Positions 16,978 through 25,048 of a stretch of DNA of 64,000 nucleotides are shown here, piece by piece. This DNA comes from Paenarthrobacter sp. A20 (lineage in GTDB: Bacteria > Actinomycetota > Actinomycetes > Actinomycetales > Micrococcaceae), in the NCBI RefSeq assembly GCF_024168825.1, contig NZ_JALJWH010000001.1:4278001-4342000 (forward strand). Reading direction: 5' to 3'. Position 1 is the first letter of the stretch; the number at the start of each line of letters is the position of its first letter. The notes below the pieces were generated by a model, which did no database searches, was not told where the DNA came from, and was given only the letters and a program-made list of their open reading frames with translations. The translations under genes and the position numbers were made by a program.

Positions 16978-18615
16978 CTAGTCGCCCGTGCCATGGAACT
17001 TGTCCCGGACTCCGGATGAGGCAGCTTCTTCGGCATCATGACGTTGGTCGGAGCCAAATAACTGTCCTTGGCGCTCCCTGTCCATGACTGGTTTCAGGGC
17101 GGCATACACAAGGCGGCCGCCGGCGTCGAAGCGCAGCAGCCCTCCCCCACGGATGTCCACGAAGTCCCTCCGCGTCCTCAGTCCAAGGCGGACGTACGCC
17201 TCCCGTCGGCTCATGCGGACCGTCTGGATGAACGAGGCCCCTATCTCGGAAATGATGAAACCGTCCGGGGAGACACGCTCAGAGGTGCGTACACGCGTGG
17301 AACTCAGGGGCGTCCGCCGTTCAAGCCGCGCCGCCTCCAGGAGCCGGGGATTCTCCCAGACGAAACGTTGCACCTCCTGGGGGTCGGAGCCGAGGGCAGA
17401 AAGCCTGATGGGATAACGGAGTCCCTGGTAATTGTCCACGCCGCTGATGTTGTTCATTGACACTCGACGGATACCGATCGCGGAGAACTCAGTTTGGAGT
17501 GCCTCGCGATACCCGTAGTTGTCTTCGGGAACCATGTCCACGTCAGCGGCAATGATGCCGCGCAGGAGATCCCGCCACGAGACGTCAACCGGAGGCATAT
17601 ACGAGAGTCCGCGAATCACCATCCGCAAGACCCTGATAGCCACGATCGAACCCGATTCGGCCTTCTGTTGGAGGCTTTGGCTGTCCCCGAAGCGGGCGTT
17701 CCGTTCCGACCACAGTCGTTGGACGGACCGTAGCACCGCACCCACCACGACGGCGCCGCGCGCATGGGGCTCCGGCATTGCCTGCCAGTCTTCCGGCACG
17801 GCGCCGACGAAAGGTTCACGCAAGGGACCGCGGGCAAAAAGGTCGCGTGCGAAGTCGAAGAGGGAACGCATCAGGACGGCATCATCCACAACCTGCCCGG
17901 CCTCAAAACCACCGCCTGCCGCTTCGAGTTGCCGGTAGACCACTTCACGGGATGAGAAGACGGAAAGAATGGCTACGATATCGGCCAAGGCTTCGTGCAT
18001 GGCCAGTTGCTCCATGGTGGCCATCTGGTCGGCCCAGGCCGGCCGGAAACCATCCAGAATCGCGTGCGTCACTTCGTGGGCAACGATGTCGCGATAGAGG
18101 GCAGTCGGCACTTTGTAGCCCATTCGGTCCACGGACCCGAAGCGAATGACGTTGGTTCCGCGCTCATAGCCTGTGTCAGTGGCGGTGATCAAGTCCCGCG
18201 CCTTGAGAACCACCCGGCCCTCAGGATTCCATGGCATGCGCCTGCCGAGCGTGCTTTCAAAAATGTCCAAGGTGCTCATCGCCACGCCATAGACGTGCTG
18301 GGCCAGGAAACGGGTGTCATCCAAAAGTTCACGTAAGCCCGTTGGCGGAGGTTCCGAGACCAGCTGCCAAGGATCTCCCTGTTGGGTCAGGGTCACCGGG
18401 GACACCGTAGTGCCGCGCCACTTCCGGATGTGGATGGCGTAGCGGTGACCCGTGGGACCACGCCTTAGGCGTTCCACCGGAATGCGAACCTGGGCTGTCA
18501 GCGGGGGCGCCCCCGAGGCGCCAATCGGCCCCTCGGCCAGAACGGTCACGGAGACCATCTGCCCGGCTTTGATGTCTCCCGGACTCTTCTTTGGAAATGC
18601 CACAGTCATCGCCAT
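16978..18615 (-). CDS. Cytoplasmic thermolysin-like (gluzincin) HEXXH protein of unknown function
   Basis: A 545-residue protein with a zinc-protease core. His180, Glu181 and His184 form HEVTH in DIVAHEVTHAILDGF, and 24 residues later MHEALADIVAIL supplies Glu208 and Asp212, matching the M4/gluzincin third ligand pattern (NEAxSD in thermolysin). A roughly 100-residue beta-rich N-terminal region and a C-terminal region of about 300 residues have no family I recognise. There is no signal peptide, unlike secreted thermolysins. The start could be the ATG at 18613-18615, the ATG at 18607-18609, or a TTG at 18631-18633. A good promoter and a small hairpin lie directly upstream. It converges on the caspase gene. 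Confidence 0.75.
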   Translation of the reverse strand: MAMTVAFPKKSPGDIKAGQMVSVTVLAEGPIGASGAPPLTAQVRIPVERLRRGPTGHRYAIHIRKWRGTTVSPVTLTQQGDPWQLVSEPPPTGLRELLDDTRFLAQHVYGVAMSTLDIFESTLGRRMPWNPEGRVVLKARDLITATDTGYERGTNVIRFGSVDRMGYKVPTALYRDIVAHEVTHAILDGFRPAWADQMATMEQLAMHEALADIVAILSVFSSREVVYRQLEAAGGGFEAGQVVDDAVLMRSLFDFARDLFARGPLREPFVGAVPEDWQAMPEPHARGAVVVGAVLRSVQRLWSERNARFGDSQSLQQKAESGSIVAIRVLRMVIRGLSYMPPVDVSWRDLLRGIIAADVDMVPEDNYGYREALQTEFSAIGIRRVSMNNISGVDNYQGLRYPIRLSALGSDPQEVQRFVWENPRLLEAARLERRTPLSSTRVRTSERVSPDGFIISEIGASFIQTVRMSRREAYVRLGLRTRRDFVDIRGGGLLRFDAGGRLVYAALKPVMDRERQGQLFGSDQRHDAEEAASSGVRDKFHGTGD

Positions 18616-18638
18616 CCCGAATGCGGACCCCAAACACC

Positions 18639-18654
18639 GCAGCGGAAGCGCTGC
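18639..18654. promoter_or_regulatory. Short perfect hairpin in the leader of the HEXXH gene
   Basis: GCAGCG and CGCTGC arms with a 4-base loop lie 8 bases downstream of the predicted -10 box and 24 bases before the ATG. The position suits an operator or a translation-controlling leader hairpin. Confidence 0.4.
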
Positions 18655-18661
18655 TTAGCCC

Positions 18662-18690
18662 AGTATGGAGTCGGTGGAATCCGGTGGCAA
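18662..18690 (-). promoter_or_regulatory. Candidate promoter of the HEXXH gene
   Basis: On the minus strand, TTGCCA (18690-18685) and CATACT (18667-18662) are spaced by 17 bases, matching the -35 consensus at five and the -10 consensus at four of six positions. The predicted start lies within or just before the leader hairpin. Confidence 0.5.
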
Positions 18691-18711
18691 TAACTACTAG
18701 GGCGCTGGAAC

Positions 18712-19851
18712 CTAAAGCGCTACGCGCTGAAGAGAGCGGGCGGCGTCGATGGTCGCCTGGCCCAAGACCCGGCTGCCCTGGTAAAGGACCACGGTCTGGC
18801 CCGGAGCCACACCGCGGAGCGGATCGGTCAGTGTGACAACGAGCTCGGCCCGCTGAACACCCGATTCGTCGTCGACCAATTCAACGTGTGCCACCGCTGG
18901 AACGGGGTCACCGTGGGCCCGCACTTGGGCATGGCAGTCAAAGTCGGCGCCAGTAGCAACCTCGGAGATGGGCAACCCTGCCCACGAAACCTTGATGCCC
19001 CTGATTTCGTCGATGGCCAGCAATGCTTCCGGTCCCACAACTACCTTGTTTTCCTTGGGACGGATCTCAAGGACGAAGCGTGGTTTGCCGTCAGCCGCGG
19101 GGGTTCCCAGCTTGAGGCCGCGACGCTGTCCCACCGTGAAGGCGTTGGCGCCGGGGTGTTCTCCCACCTTGGCCCCGGTCTCGTCAACGATGTCGCCGGT
19201 GGTCATGTCGATCTTTTCGGCGAGCCACCCACGGGTGTCGCCGTCGGAAATGAAGCAGATATCGTGGCTGTCGGGCTTATTGGCCACGGACAGGCCCCGA
19301 CGTTCCGCTTCGGCGCGCACTTCTGCCTTGGACGGGGTCTCCGCCAGCGGGAACATGGAGTGCTTGAGCTGCTCATGGGTCAGGACGCCGAGGACGTAGC
19401 TCTGGTCCTTGGCCCAATCTGCAGCCCGGTGGAGTTCTCGGTTGCCGTCGGCATCTTCGATCACCTTGGCATAGTGCCCGGTGCATACGGCGTCGAAGCC
19501 CAGGGCTATGGCTTTCTCCAAGAGGGCAGCGAATTTGATGCGCTCGTTGCACCGCATGCAGGGGTTGGGGGTGCGGCCAGCGGCGTATTCGTCAATGAAG
19601 TCCTGGACGACGTCTTCCTTGAAGCGTTCCGAGAAGTCCCACACGTAGTAGGGGATGCCCAGGACGTCGCAAGCACGCCAAGCGTCACGGGAGTCCTCGA
19701 TGGTGCAGCAGCCCCGGCTTCCGGTGCGCAGGGTGCCGGGCATCCGCGACAACGCGAGGTGGACTCCGACGACGTCGTGTCCGGCCTCTACGGCGCGGGC
19801 GGCGGCCACGGCGGAGTCCACTCCGCCGCTCATTGCTGCAAGTACTCGCAT
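18712..19851 (-). CDS. mnmA: tRNA-specific 2-thiouridylase MnmA
   Basis: A 379-residue enzyme that installs 2-thiouridine at the wobble position 34 of Lys, Glu and Gln tRNAs, using ATP and sulfur relayed from a cysteine desulfurase. The N-terminal PP-loop [11 protein letters not shown] binds ATP. Catalytic cysteines are visible in [12 protein letters not shown] and in [11 protein letters not shown]. The C-terminal beta-barrel is complete. The ATG at 19851 is the natural start. A cysteine desulfurase gene lies 1.4 kb upstream on the same strand, separated by an opposing oxidoreductase gene. Confidence 0.95.
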   Translation of the reverse strand: MRVLAAMSGGVDSAVAAARAVEAGHDVVGVHLALSRMPGTLRTGSRGCCTIEDSRDAWRACDVLGIPYYVWDFSERFKEDVVQDFIDEYAAGRTPNPCMRCNERIKFAALLEKAIALGFDAVCTGHYAKVIEDADGNRELHRAADWAKDQSYVLGVLTHEQLKHSMFPLAETPSKAEVRAEAERRGLSVANKPDSHDICFISDGDTRGWLAEKIDMTTGDIVDETGAKVGEHPGANAFTVGQRRGLKLGTPAADGKPRFVLEIRPKENKVVVGPEALLAIDEIRGIKVSWAGLPISEVATGADFDCHAQVRAHGDPVPAVAHVELVDDESGVQRAELVVTLTDPLRGVAPGQTVVLYQGSRVLGQATIDAARSLQRVAL

Positions 19852-19951
19852 GCTGGCTTTCTGTATTTGGGGCTATGGCATCTATTCCGGCTCAGGATAG
19901 CCGGGCTGCCCATCTATTCTAGCTTGCCGTGCAAGGGCTGCGCTAAATCCC

Positions 19952-19980
19952 TTGACCGGTCCGGCATGCGCTTCTAAAGT
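19952..19980 (+). promoter_or_regulatory. Promoter of the FAD oxidoreductase gene
   Basis: TTGACC (19952-19957) and TAAAGT (19975-19980) are separated by exactly 17 bases. The predicted transcription start, near 19987, lies about 24 bases before the ATG. Confidence 0.55.
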
Positions 19981-20000
19981 CAAAACTACTGGTTTTAGAA
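19972..20000. promoter_or_regulatory. Dyad overlapping the -10 box (possible operator)
   Basis: TTCTAAA (19972-19978) and TTTAGAA (19994-20000) form a perfect 7-bp inverted repeat with a 15-base centre. It covers the -10 box and predicted start of the oxidoreductase promoter, as a repressor site would. Confidence 0.45.
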
Positions 20001-20010
20001 TCGAGCTGAC

Positions 20011-21258
20011 ATGGCACACGAACGAATCGTCATCGCCGGCGGTGGGCTTGCCGGCGCCACCGCAGCCCGGACATTGCGGTCCGAAGGCTATTCGGGTCCC
20101 ATCACACTGATTGGCGCCGAGAACCGGATTCCCTACATCCGTCCGCCGTTGTCCAAGGAATTCCTCGTGGAAAAGGTGGGAGACGATGCCGTAGAGGTGA
20201 TGCCGGCCGGTTGGTACCAGGACAATGACGTCGAGGTCCTCCTCGCCAGCCCCGTGAGCGGGATCAACCCGGGAGACCATGAGGTCGCCCTGTCCAATGG
20301 CCGGGGCCTGGGATACACCAAGCTGCTTCTGGCAACCGGCGCACAACCGCGGACAGTCCCGATCCCCGGCGCAGACCTGGACGGCGTGATGACGTTCCGG
20401 ACCTTTGACGACAGTCTGCGGCTCAGATCCCTCCTCAGGGAAGGGGGCCGAAGCGTCGTCATGATCGGGTCAGGCTGGATCGGAATGGAACTGTCAGCGG
20501 CTGCGCGCACCTACGGCAACGAGGTCACCCTGCTAGGTCTCGAAGACATTCCCCTGAGCGCGGCAATCGGGCCCAGGCTTGGCAGGTATTTCCAACAAAT
20601 CCATACCGAACATGGCGTCCACTTCCGGCTTCCCGCCAGCGCCGCAGGGATTGAAGGGAAGCACGGCAAGCCCACAGCGGTCCGGACGAATACCGGGGAA
20701 ACGCTGGCAGCCGACGTCGTCATCATTGCAGTTGGCGTTGTGCCGAATACAGCACTTGCCGAAGCAGCCGGGCTCGCACTCCGCAACGGAATCCTGGTGG
20801 ACGCGGGACTCCACACCAGCGCGCCCGACGTCTTCGCAGCTGGAGACGTGGCAAATGCCTTCCACCCCTTCACCGGGGAACATCACCGCAGCGAACACTG
20901 GGCCAATGCGCTCAACGGCGGGAAGGTGGCCGCAAAGTCCATGCTTGGCCAGGAAGCCGTTTTGGATGTAGTGCCCTACTTCTATACGGACCAGTTCGAT
21001 CTCAGCATGGAGTACTCGGGGTTTCCGTCCCTGGCGTCCGGCGTTGAGCCTGTCATCCGCGGCTCACTGGATGACGGCAGCTTCATTGCCTTCTGGTTGC
21101 GGGAACAGCAGGTAGTTGCCGGCATGAGCGTCAACCAGCGCCGCGTGCAAAAACCCATCAAAGCGTTGATTTCGAGTCGCGTCCGCGCGGACGTCGCTCT
21201 GCTTACGGATCCCGGGGTGCCGCTGGAGGAACTCTTGCCCGGCGGGCATCGAAGTTAG
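20011..21258 (+). CDS. FAD/NAD(P)-dependent oxidoreductase (ferredoxin reductase type)
   Basis: A 415-residue two-dinucleotide-binding flavoprotein like the reductase component of Rieske or cytochrome P450 systems. FAD binds at VIAGGGLAGATAARTLR (residues 5-21) and NAD(P)H at VVMIGSGWIGMELSAAA (about 149-165). The second FAD motif is TSAPDVFAAGDVA. The C-terminal reductase domain includes the SMEYSGF segment. No ferredoxin or oxygenase gene is adjacent. The last four bases overlap the stop of the convergent cysteine desulfurase gene. The upstream dyad suggests regulated expression. Confidence 0.88.
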   Translation: MAHERIVIAGGGLAGATAARTLRSEGYSGPITLIGAENRIPYIRPPLSKEFLVEKVGDDAVEVMPAGWYQDNDVEVLLASPVSGINPGDHEVALSNGRGLGYTKLLLATGAQPRTVPIPGADLDGVMTFRTFDDSLRLRSLLREGGRSVVMIGSGWIGMELSAAARTYGNEVTLLGLEDIPLSAAIGPRLGRYFQQIHTEHGVHFRLPASAAGIEGKHGKPTAVRTNTGETLAADVVIIAVGVVPNTALAEAAGLALRNGILVDAGLHTSAPDVFAAGDVANAFHPFTGEHHRSEHWANALNGGKVAAKSMLGQEAVLDVVPYFYTDQFDLSMEYSGFPSLASGVEPVIRGSLDDGSFIAFWLREQQVVAGMSVNQRRVQKPIKALISSRVRADVALLTDPGVPLEELLPGGHRS

Positions 21259-22487
21259 TTCGGTTCGGCCGCACCCTGCCGGGCTACCGTGGCAGCCGTT
21301 TGGATGCTGGATTCGTGACCTGCCATACCGGCCTGCCGCGCCCGGGAGCAAGCCTCGGGGAGTGCCTTGAGGAGCGCGTCCACATCCGCTTCCGTGGAGC
21401 TGTGGCCCAACGTGAAGCGCTGGGCTCCGCGTGCGGTGTCCTCATCAAGGCCCATGGCCAACAAGACGTGCGAGGGCCGCGGGACTCCGGCCGTGCATGC
21501 AGAACCGGTGGATGATTCAACACCCGCGAGGTCCAGGAGGAACAGCAGCGAATCTCCTTCACACCCCGGAAAAGTGAAGTGGGCATTTCCTGGCAGGCGG
21601 CCTGCACCAGCGGCACCACGCAGCACTGCATCCGGAACAGAAGCGCGAACGCCATCGATGAGATGGTCGCGCAGTGCGCTGAGTCGCTCCCCCTCTTGCG
21701 CCAGATTCACAGTGACTGCCTCAGCAGCGGCGGCAAAAGCGGCAATCGCCGGCGTGTCCAGTGTTCCCGAGCGAACGTCGCGTTCCTGCCCACCGCCGTG
21801 CTGCACAGGCGTCAACTTCACGGACCGTCCCAGGAAGAGCGCACCAACACCTACAGGGCCACCAAGCTTGTGGCCCGACACAGACATGGCAGCGAGGCCG
21901 GAGCCGCGGAAATCCAGGGGAACAGAGCCGAAAGCCTGGACGGCATCCGAATGGACCGGGATTCCGTGGGGCTTTGCAAGCTCCACGATGTCCGCCACCG
22001 GCTGGATGGTCCCGACCTCGTTGTTGGCCCACATAACTGTCACCAGGGCCACGGATTCGGGGTCCCGCTCAATTTCCCGCTTGACGTCCCCAAGCTGCAC
22101 CGTGCCGGTCCCATCGACAGGAAGCCACACAACATCCGCGCCCTCGTGCCGCTCCAGCCACTCCACGGTGTCCAGGACCGCATGATGCTCGACGGCGGAG
22201 CACAGGATCCGCTTCCGGCGGGAATCCTCGCCGTGGCGGGCCCAGAACAGGCCCTTGACTGCCAGGTTGTCTGCCTCCGTCCCACCCGAGGTGAAGATAA
22301 CCTCCGAGGGGTGCGCCCCGGCAGCTGCGGCCAATGTTTCGCGGGCGTCCTCAACCGCGCGCCGGGCGCGGCGACCCGCACCATGCAGCGAGGACGGGTT
22401 GCCCGTTCGCCCCAACTCACGAGTCATGACGGCGAGCGCCTCGGCCGACAGGGGCGTGGTGGCAGCGTGGTCAAGGTATACAGGCAC
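21255..22487 (-). CDS. Cysteine desulfurase (NifS/IscS family)
   Basis: A 410-residue PLP enzyme that removes sulfur from cysteine to form a persulfide for Fe-S cluster assembly and tRNA thiolation. The PLP lysine sits in MSVSGHKLGGPVG, the cofactor region in FTSGGTEADNLA, and the catalytic cysteine in ESSTGSACTAGVPRPSHVL. Length and motifs are normal for the group. The ATG at 22487 lies 22 bases after the stop of a cysteine-bearing winged-helix regulator on the same strand, suggesting one operon. Sulfur delivery to MnmA, encoded nearby, is likely. Confidence 0.93.
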   Translation of the reverse strand: MPVYLDHAATTPLSAEALAVMTRELGRTGNPSSLHGAGRRARRAVEDARETLAAAAGAHPSEVIFTSGGTEADNLAVKGLFWARHGEDSRRKRILCSAVEHHAVLDTVEWLERHEGADVVWLPVDGTGTVQLGDVKREIERDPESVALVTVMWANNEVGTIQPVADIVELAKPHGIPVHSDAVQAFGSVPLDFRGSGLAAMSVSGHKLGGPVGVGALFLGRSVKLTPVQHGGGQERDVRSGTLDTPAIAAFAAAAEAVTVNLAQEGERLSALRDHLIDGVRASVPDAVLRGAAGAGRLPGNAHFTFPGCEGDSLLFLLDLAGVESSTGSACTAGVPRPSHVLLAMGLDEDTARGAQRFTLGHSSTEADVDALLKALPEACSRARQAGMAGHESSIQTAATVARQGAAEPN

Positions 22488-22509
22488 CTTGCCATTCTAC
22501 CGACGGGGC

Positions 22510-23187
22510 TTAGGACACGTTCGTTTCGGCCGCGATGCGGGCGCAACAGTGGCCTGCACCGGAGTCCTGCACCACTGCGCCGGTATCGCGGCCGGAGGCC
22601 ACTGCGACTCCGGCGAGAAATGATCCGTTCATTGAGCAAACCACCGCATGGTGATCCTGCGACAACCGGTGAAAAGGACAGTTAAGCAGGCGGTATCCGC
22701 CTGTGGCATCTTGTGCCGGCTCGTATCCAAGGTCGGCCAAGACTCCAAGGAAGTCACCCGGACGTCCTGCTTTGCGTCCCTTCGCGTCCGCCACGGCCAT
22801 CAGCACCTCCGCAGCCGGCGTACCTTGATCCGATGAGCCCTCGATGGCCGCGGCCATGAGATCGGCAGCGAGGTCGTACTGGCGTGCCGGGACTGATGCG
22901 CCCACCTCGTCCAGCACTGGAGTGTAGAGCTTGGCAGGGCGCCCGGAACCTGGCCCGGCTTTGTCCGGTGTCTTCCTGAACTCCGGCCGCAACAAACCGT
23001 CCCGCACCAGCCTGTCCAAATGGAACGACGCCGTGCTGCGCGGAAGTGCCATGGCCCGAGCAGCTTCGTCGCGCCCCACGGCGTGGCCCGCGTTCCTGAC
23101 ATAGGCGTACAACGCCCTTCGGCAGGCATCGTTCAGTGACGCGATAGCCGAAAGCCGTTGGAGCCACGTGAGGCCTGACACGCTCAT
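22510..23187 (-). CDS. Winged-helix regulator with C-terminal cysteine cluster (SufR-like)
   Basis: A 225-residue transcription regulator. The N-terminal winged helix (about 15-75) has the recognition helix RSTASFHLDRLVRDGLL. The C-terminal domain carries four cysteines: C170 in NCPFHRL, C184 in VVCSMN, and the pair C214-C215 in GHCCARI. This resembles the cysteine arrangement of Fe-S-sensing SufR-type regulators, although the spacing differs from the cyanobacterial form. It lies immediately upstream of the cysteine desulfurase gene, which supports an Fe-S or sulfur-related role. The metal-binding claim is inference. Confidence 0.8.
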   Translation of the reverse strand: MSVSGLTWLQRLSAIASLNDACRRALYAYVRNAGHAVGRDEAARAMALPRSTASFHLDRLVRDGLLRPEFRKTPDKAGPGSGRPAKLYTPVLDEVGASVPARQYDLAADLMAAAIEGSSDQGTPAAEVLMAVADAKGRKAGRPGDFLGVLADLGYEPAQDATGGYRLLNCPFHRLSQDHHAVVCSMNGSFLAGVAVASGRDTGAVVQDSGAGHCCARIAAETNVS

Positions 23188-23225
23188 GGAGCAACAGTAG
23201 CTCTAAAAACAAGACACGTTGCTTT

Positions 23226-23265
23226 ATAGCCCTGACCACACATTGCGGATCAGAGCCAGGGCTAT
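23226..23265 (-). terminator. Hairpin at the end of the lipoprotein gene
   Basis: A 9-bp stem (atagccctg with cagggctat) with a 22-base loop overlaps the stop codon of the lipoprotein gene. No strong T-run follows, so it is a weak terminator candidate. Confidence 0.4.
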
Positions 23266-23939
23266 CCCGGCGGCACCACTACGAGCCGGGCCGCCGCTTC
23301 TGCGCGTGCCGTGGACAAGGCACCATCATCCGGGCAAGCCAACGACACATACACAGAGGACGCCGGGACGCTGAACAAACGGGCCATCACAACAGCGGCC
23401 TTGCCGCCCGACGCCGCAGACGATTCCAACGCGAGGAATTCGACATTGTGAGGCGGTTTGTCCGAATCCTCTCCCCACCGCAGTGTCACCGGCTTCAGGT
23501 TGTCCACCGCGATGCCGGGGTCAAGATAGTGGAAGAGCTCCTTCGTTGACGCCGCATCGTCTCCTTGGGCGACCAACGGCCCCTGATTGACACTGACGCG
23601 GACAGCCAGCGTGCAGCCGTCATTCTTCCGGTACCGGACTTCGCCCTGGAGTCCGGAATGAACAACAGCCCATCCCGGAACCTCTTCCAACCGGGTGGAG
23701 ACCGTCACCGGATCTCCCGGGGCCAACGTGTTCCCCGCAGTCAAGGGCAAATCCTTCGCCGCCACGGCGGCAGCATCGTGCCCGGGCGTGATGGTGGGCG
23801 TCGCCAGGACCGACTCCGAGGGCGACGGCTTTGGTGCCGCTGGATCCGGAATGTTCACGGTGCAGGCTGCCAGCGCGACACCAACGGTTCCCAAGGCAGC
23901 AATCCCAGCCACCCGTCGTCGAACGTTACGCGCCACCAT
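23262..23939 (-). CDS. Putative lipoprotein of unknown function
   Basis: A 225-residue exported protein. The signal peptide has a basic start (MVARNVRRR), a hydrophobic core and the lipobox LAAC near residue 25, followed by a Pro/Ser-rich spacer. The mature part has two cysteines (in DGCTLAV and LACPDDG) that could form a disulfide. I recognise no family. It lies 74 bases upstream of the regulator gene on the same strand. Confidence 0.75.
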   Translation of the reverse strand: MVARNVRRRVAGIAALGTVGVALAACTVNIPDPAAPKPSPSESVLATPTITPGHDAAAVAAKDLPLTAGNTLAPGDPVTVSTRLEEVPGWAVVHSGLQGEVRYRKNDGCTLAVRVSVNQGPLVAQGDDAASTKELFHYLDPGIAVDNLKPVTLRWGEDSDKPPHNVEFLALESSAASGGKAAVVMARLFSVPASSVYVSLACPDDGALSTARAEAAARLVVVPPG

Positions 23940-23998
23940 CGCTCCTTAGTCACCATGCCAAGCCATCTGCCGCGATCGAGTCTAGCCGCCGGGCTTGC

Positions 23999-24928
23999 CT
24001 AGGCGAGCACGCACAGACCCCCCGGAACAATGTCGACATCCACAGGCAGGGGGGCGACGCGCTCGCCGTCCGCATATGCCACCACGGCTTCTGCCTCCAG
24101 CCGTACCTTCCGCACACGCTTGATCTCCACGGCAGGGTGTCCGGTGTGCTTGCCGGCGAAGACCTTCGGGAAGACCGCAAGGAAGCGGAGCCGGGACAGG
24201 GGTCGGACCACAAACAGATCCAGCATGCCGTCCTCGGGCGAAGCATCAGGGGTAATCCGCATGCCGCCGCCAATGAACTGCCCGTTTGCCACCGAAATGA
24301 GAAGCGCAGGCTGGTTCCAGGTCACGTCGTCGGCAGTGACCTTGTATTCGATCCGCCGGAAGGAGCCCAGTTCCCTGAGCATGGCAAGGTTGTAGCGGCT
24401 TTTTCCGCGTGGCCAGCGCCAGGAATTGGCCCTCTCATTGACCGCAGCATCAAACCCGGCCGAGAGAACGCCGGCAAAGTAGGTTGCCCGCCCCTTCGCT
24501 GTGACGCGTCCGACGTCGATCTTCCGGCCGCCTGATGGCATCGCGGCCAGGATCCTCCGGCAGGCGGCCGAGGTGTCATGAAGGGGCAAATCCAACAGTC
24601 GGGCAACATCGTTTCCCGTTCCGCTCGGGACGATGCCAAGGGCAATGTCCGTTCCGGCGAGCGCGTTGACCCCCAGATGGACCATGCCGTCACCGCCCAC
24701 CACCACCAAGGCGTCCACTCTGGTGCCGGCCAATGTCTGGTCAACAAGCCGCCTCAGGGCGTCGTAACTGTCAGCCGTGAGTACGACGACGTCCCCGCCG
24801 GCGGCACGGAACCTGGCTGCGGCCAGGTCCCCGGCGTTGCGGGTCCGGCCAAAAGAGGCCGCAGGGTTTATTGCCAGTGCGATCGTCCCCGGCACACTGG
24901 ACGGGATTTCAGTTGCCGGTGGAGTCAC
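23999..24928 (-). CDS. Diacylglycerol/lipid kinase (DagK/YegS family)
   Basis: A lipid kinase of about 309 residues that phosphorylates diacylglycerol or a related lipid. The nucleotide-binding motif VVVGGDGMVHLGVN and the SGTGNDVARLL segment are the hallmarks, followed by the C-terminal beta-sandwich domain with SPEDGMLDLFVVRPL. The reading frame can be extended to an ATG at 25028-25030. That would leave only 18 bases to the divergent J-domain gene and add 34 Trp-rich residues without family resemblance. I therefore prefer the GTG at 24926-24928, but the ribosome site is weak and the start is uncertain. Confidence 0.82.
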   Translation of the reverse strand: MTPPATEIPSSVPGTIALAINPAASFGRTRNAGDLAAARFRAAGGDVVVLTADSYDALRRLVDQTLAGTRVDALVVVGGDGMVHLGVNALAGTDIALGIVPSGTGNDVARLLDLPLHDTSAACRRILAAMPSGGRKIDVGRVTAKGRATYFAGVLSAGFDAAVNERANSWRWPRGKSRYNLAMLRELGSFRRIEYKVTADDVTWNQPALLISVANGQFIGGGMRITPDASPEDGMLDLFVVRPLSRLRFLAVFPKVFAGKHTGHPAVEIKRVRKVRLEAEAVVAYADGERVAPLPVDVDIVPGGLCVLA

Positions 24929-25048
24929 AGGCTGAATTATGCCAGCCGGGAACCACCAGCCCCGATGCCGACGTTCACATAGTGGCTGGATAAACTGCCA
25001 GTACCGCGTCTCATCGGAGCGCACCGACATTTAGAGAAGGGCCCGTGC

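Noticed and set aside
24929..25030. N-terminal extension of the lipid kinase to the ATG at 25030
   Set aside because: It would leave 18 bases to the divergent J-domain gene, with no room for promoters, and adds residues unlike the family.
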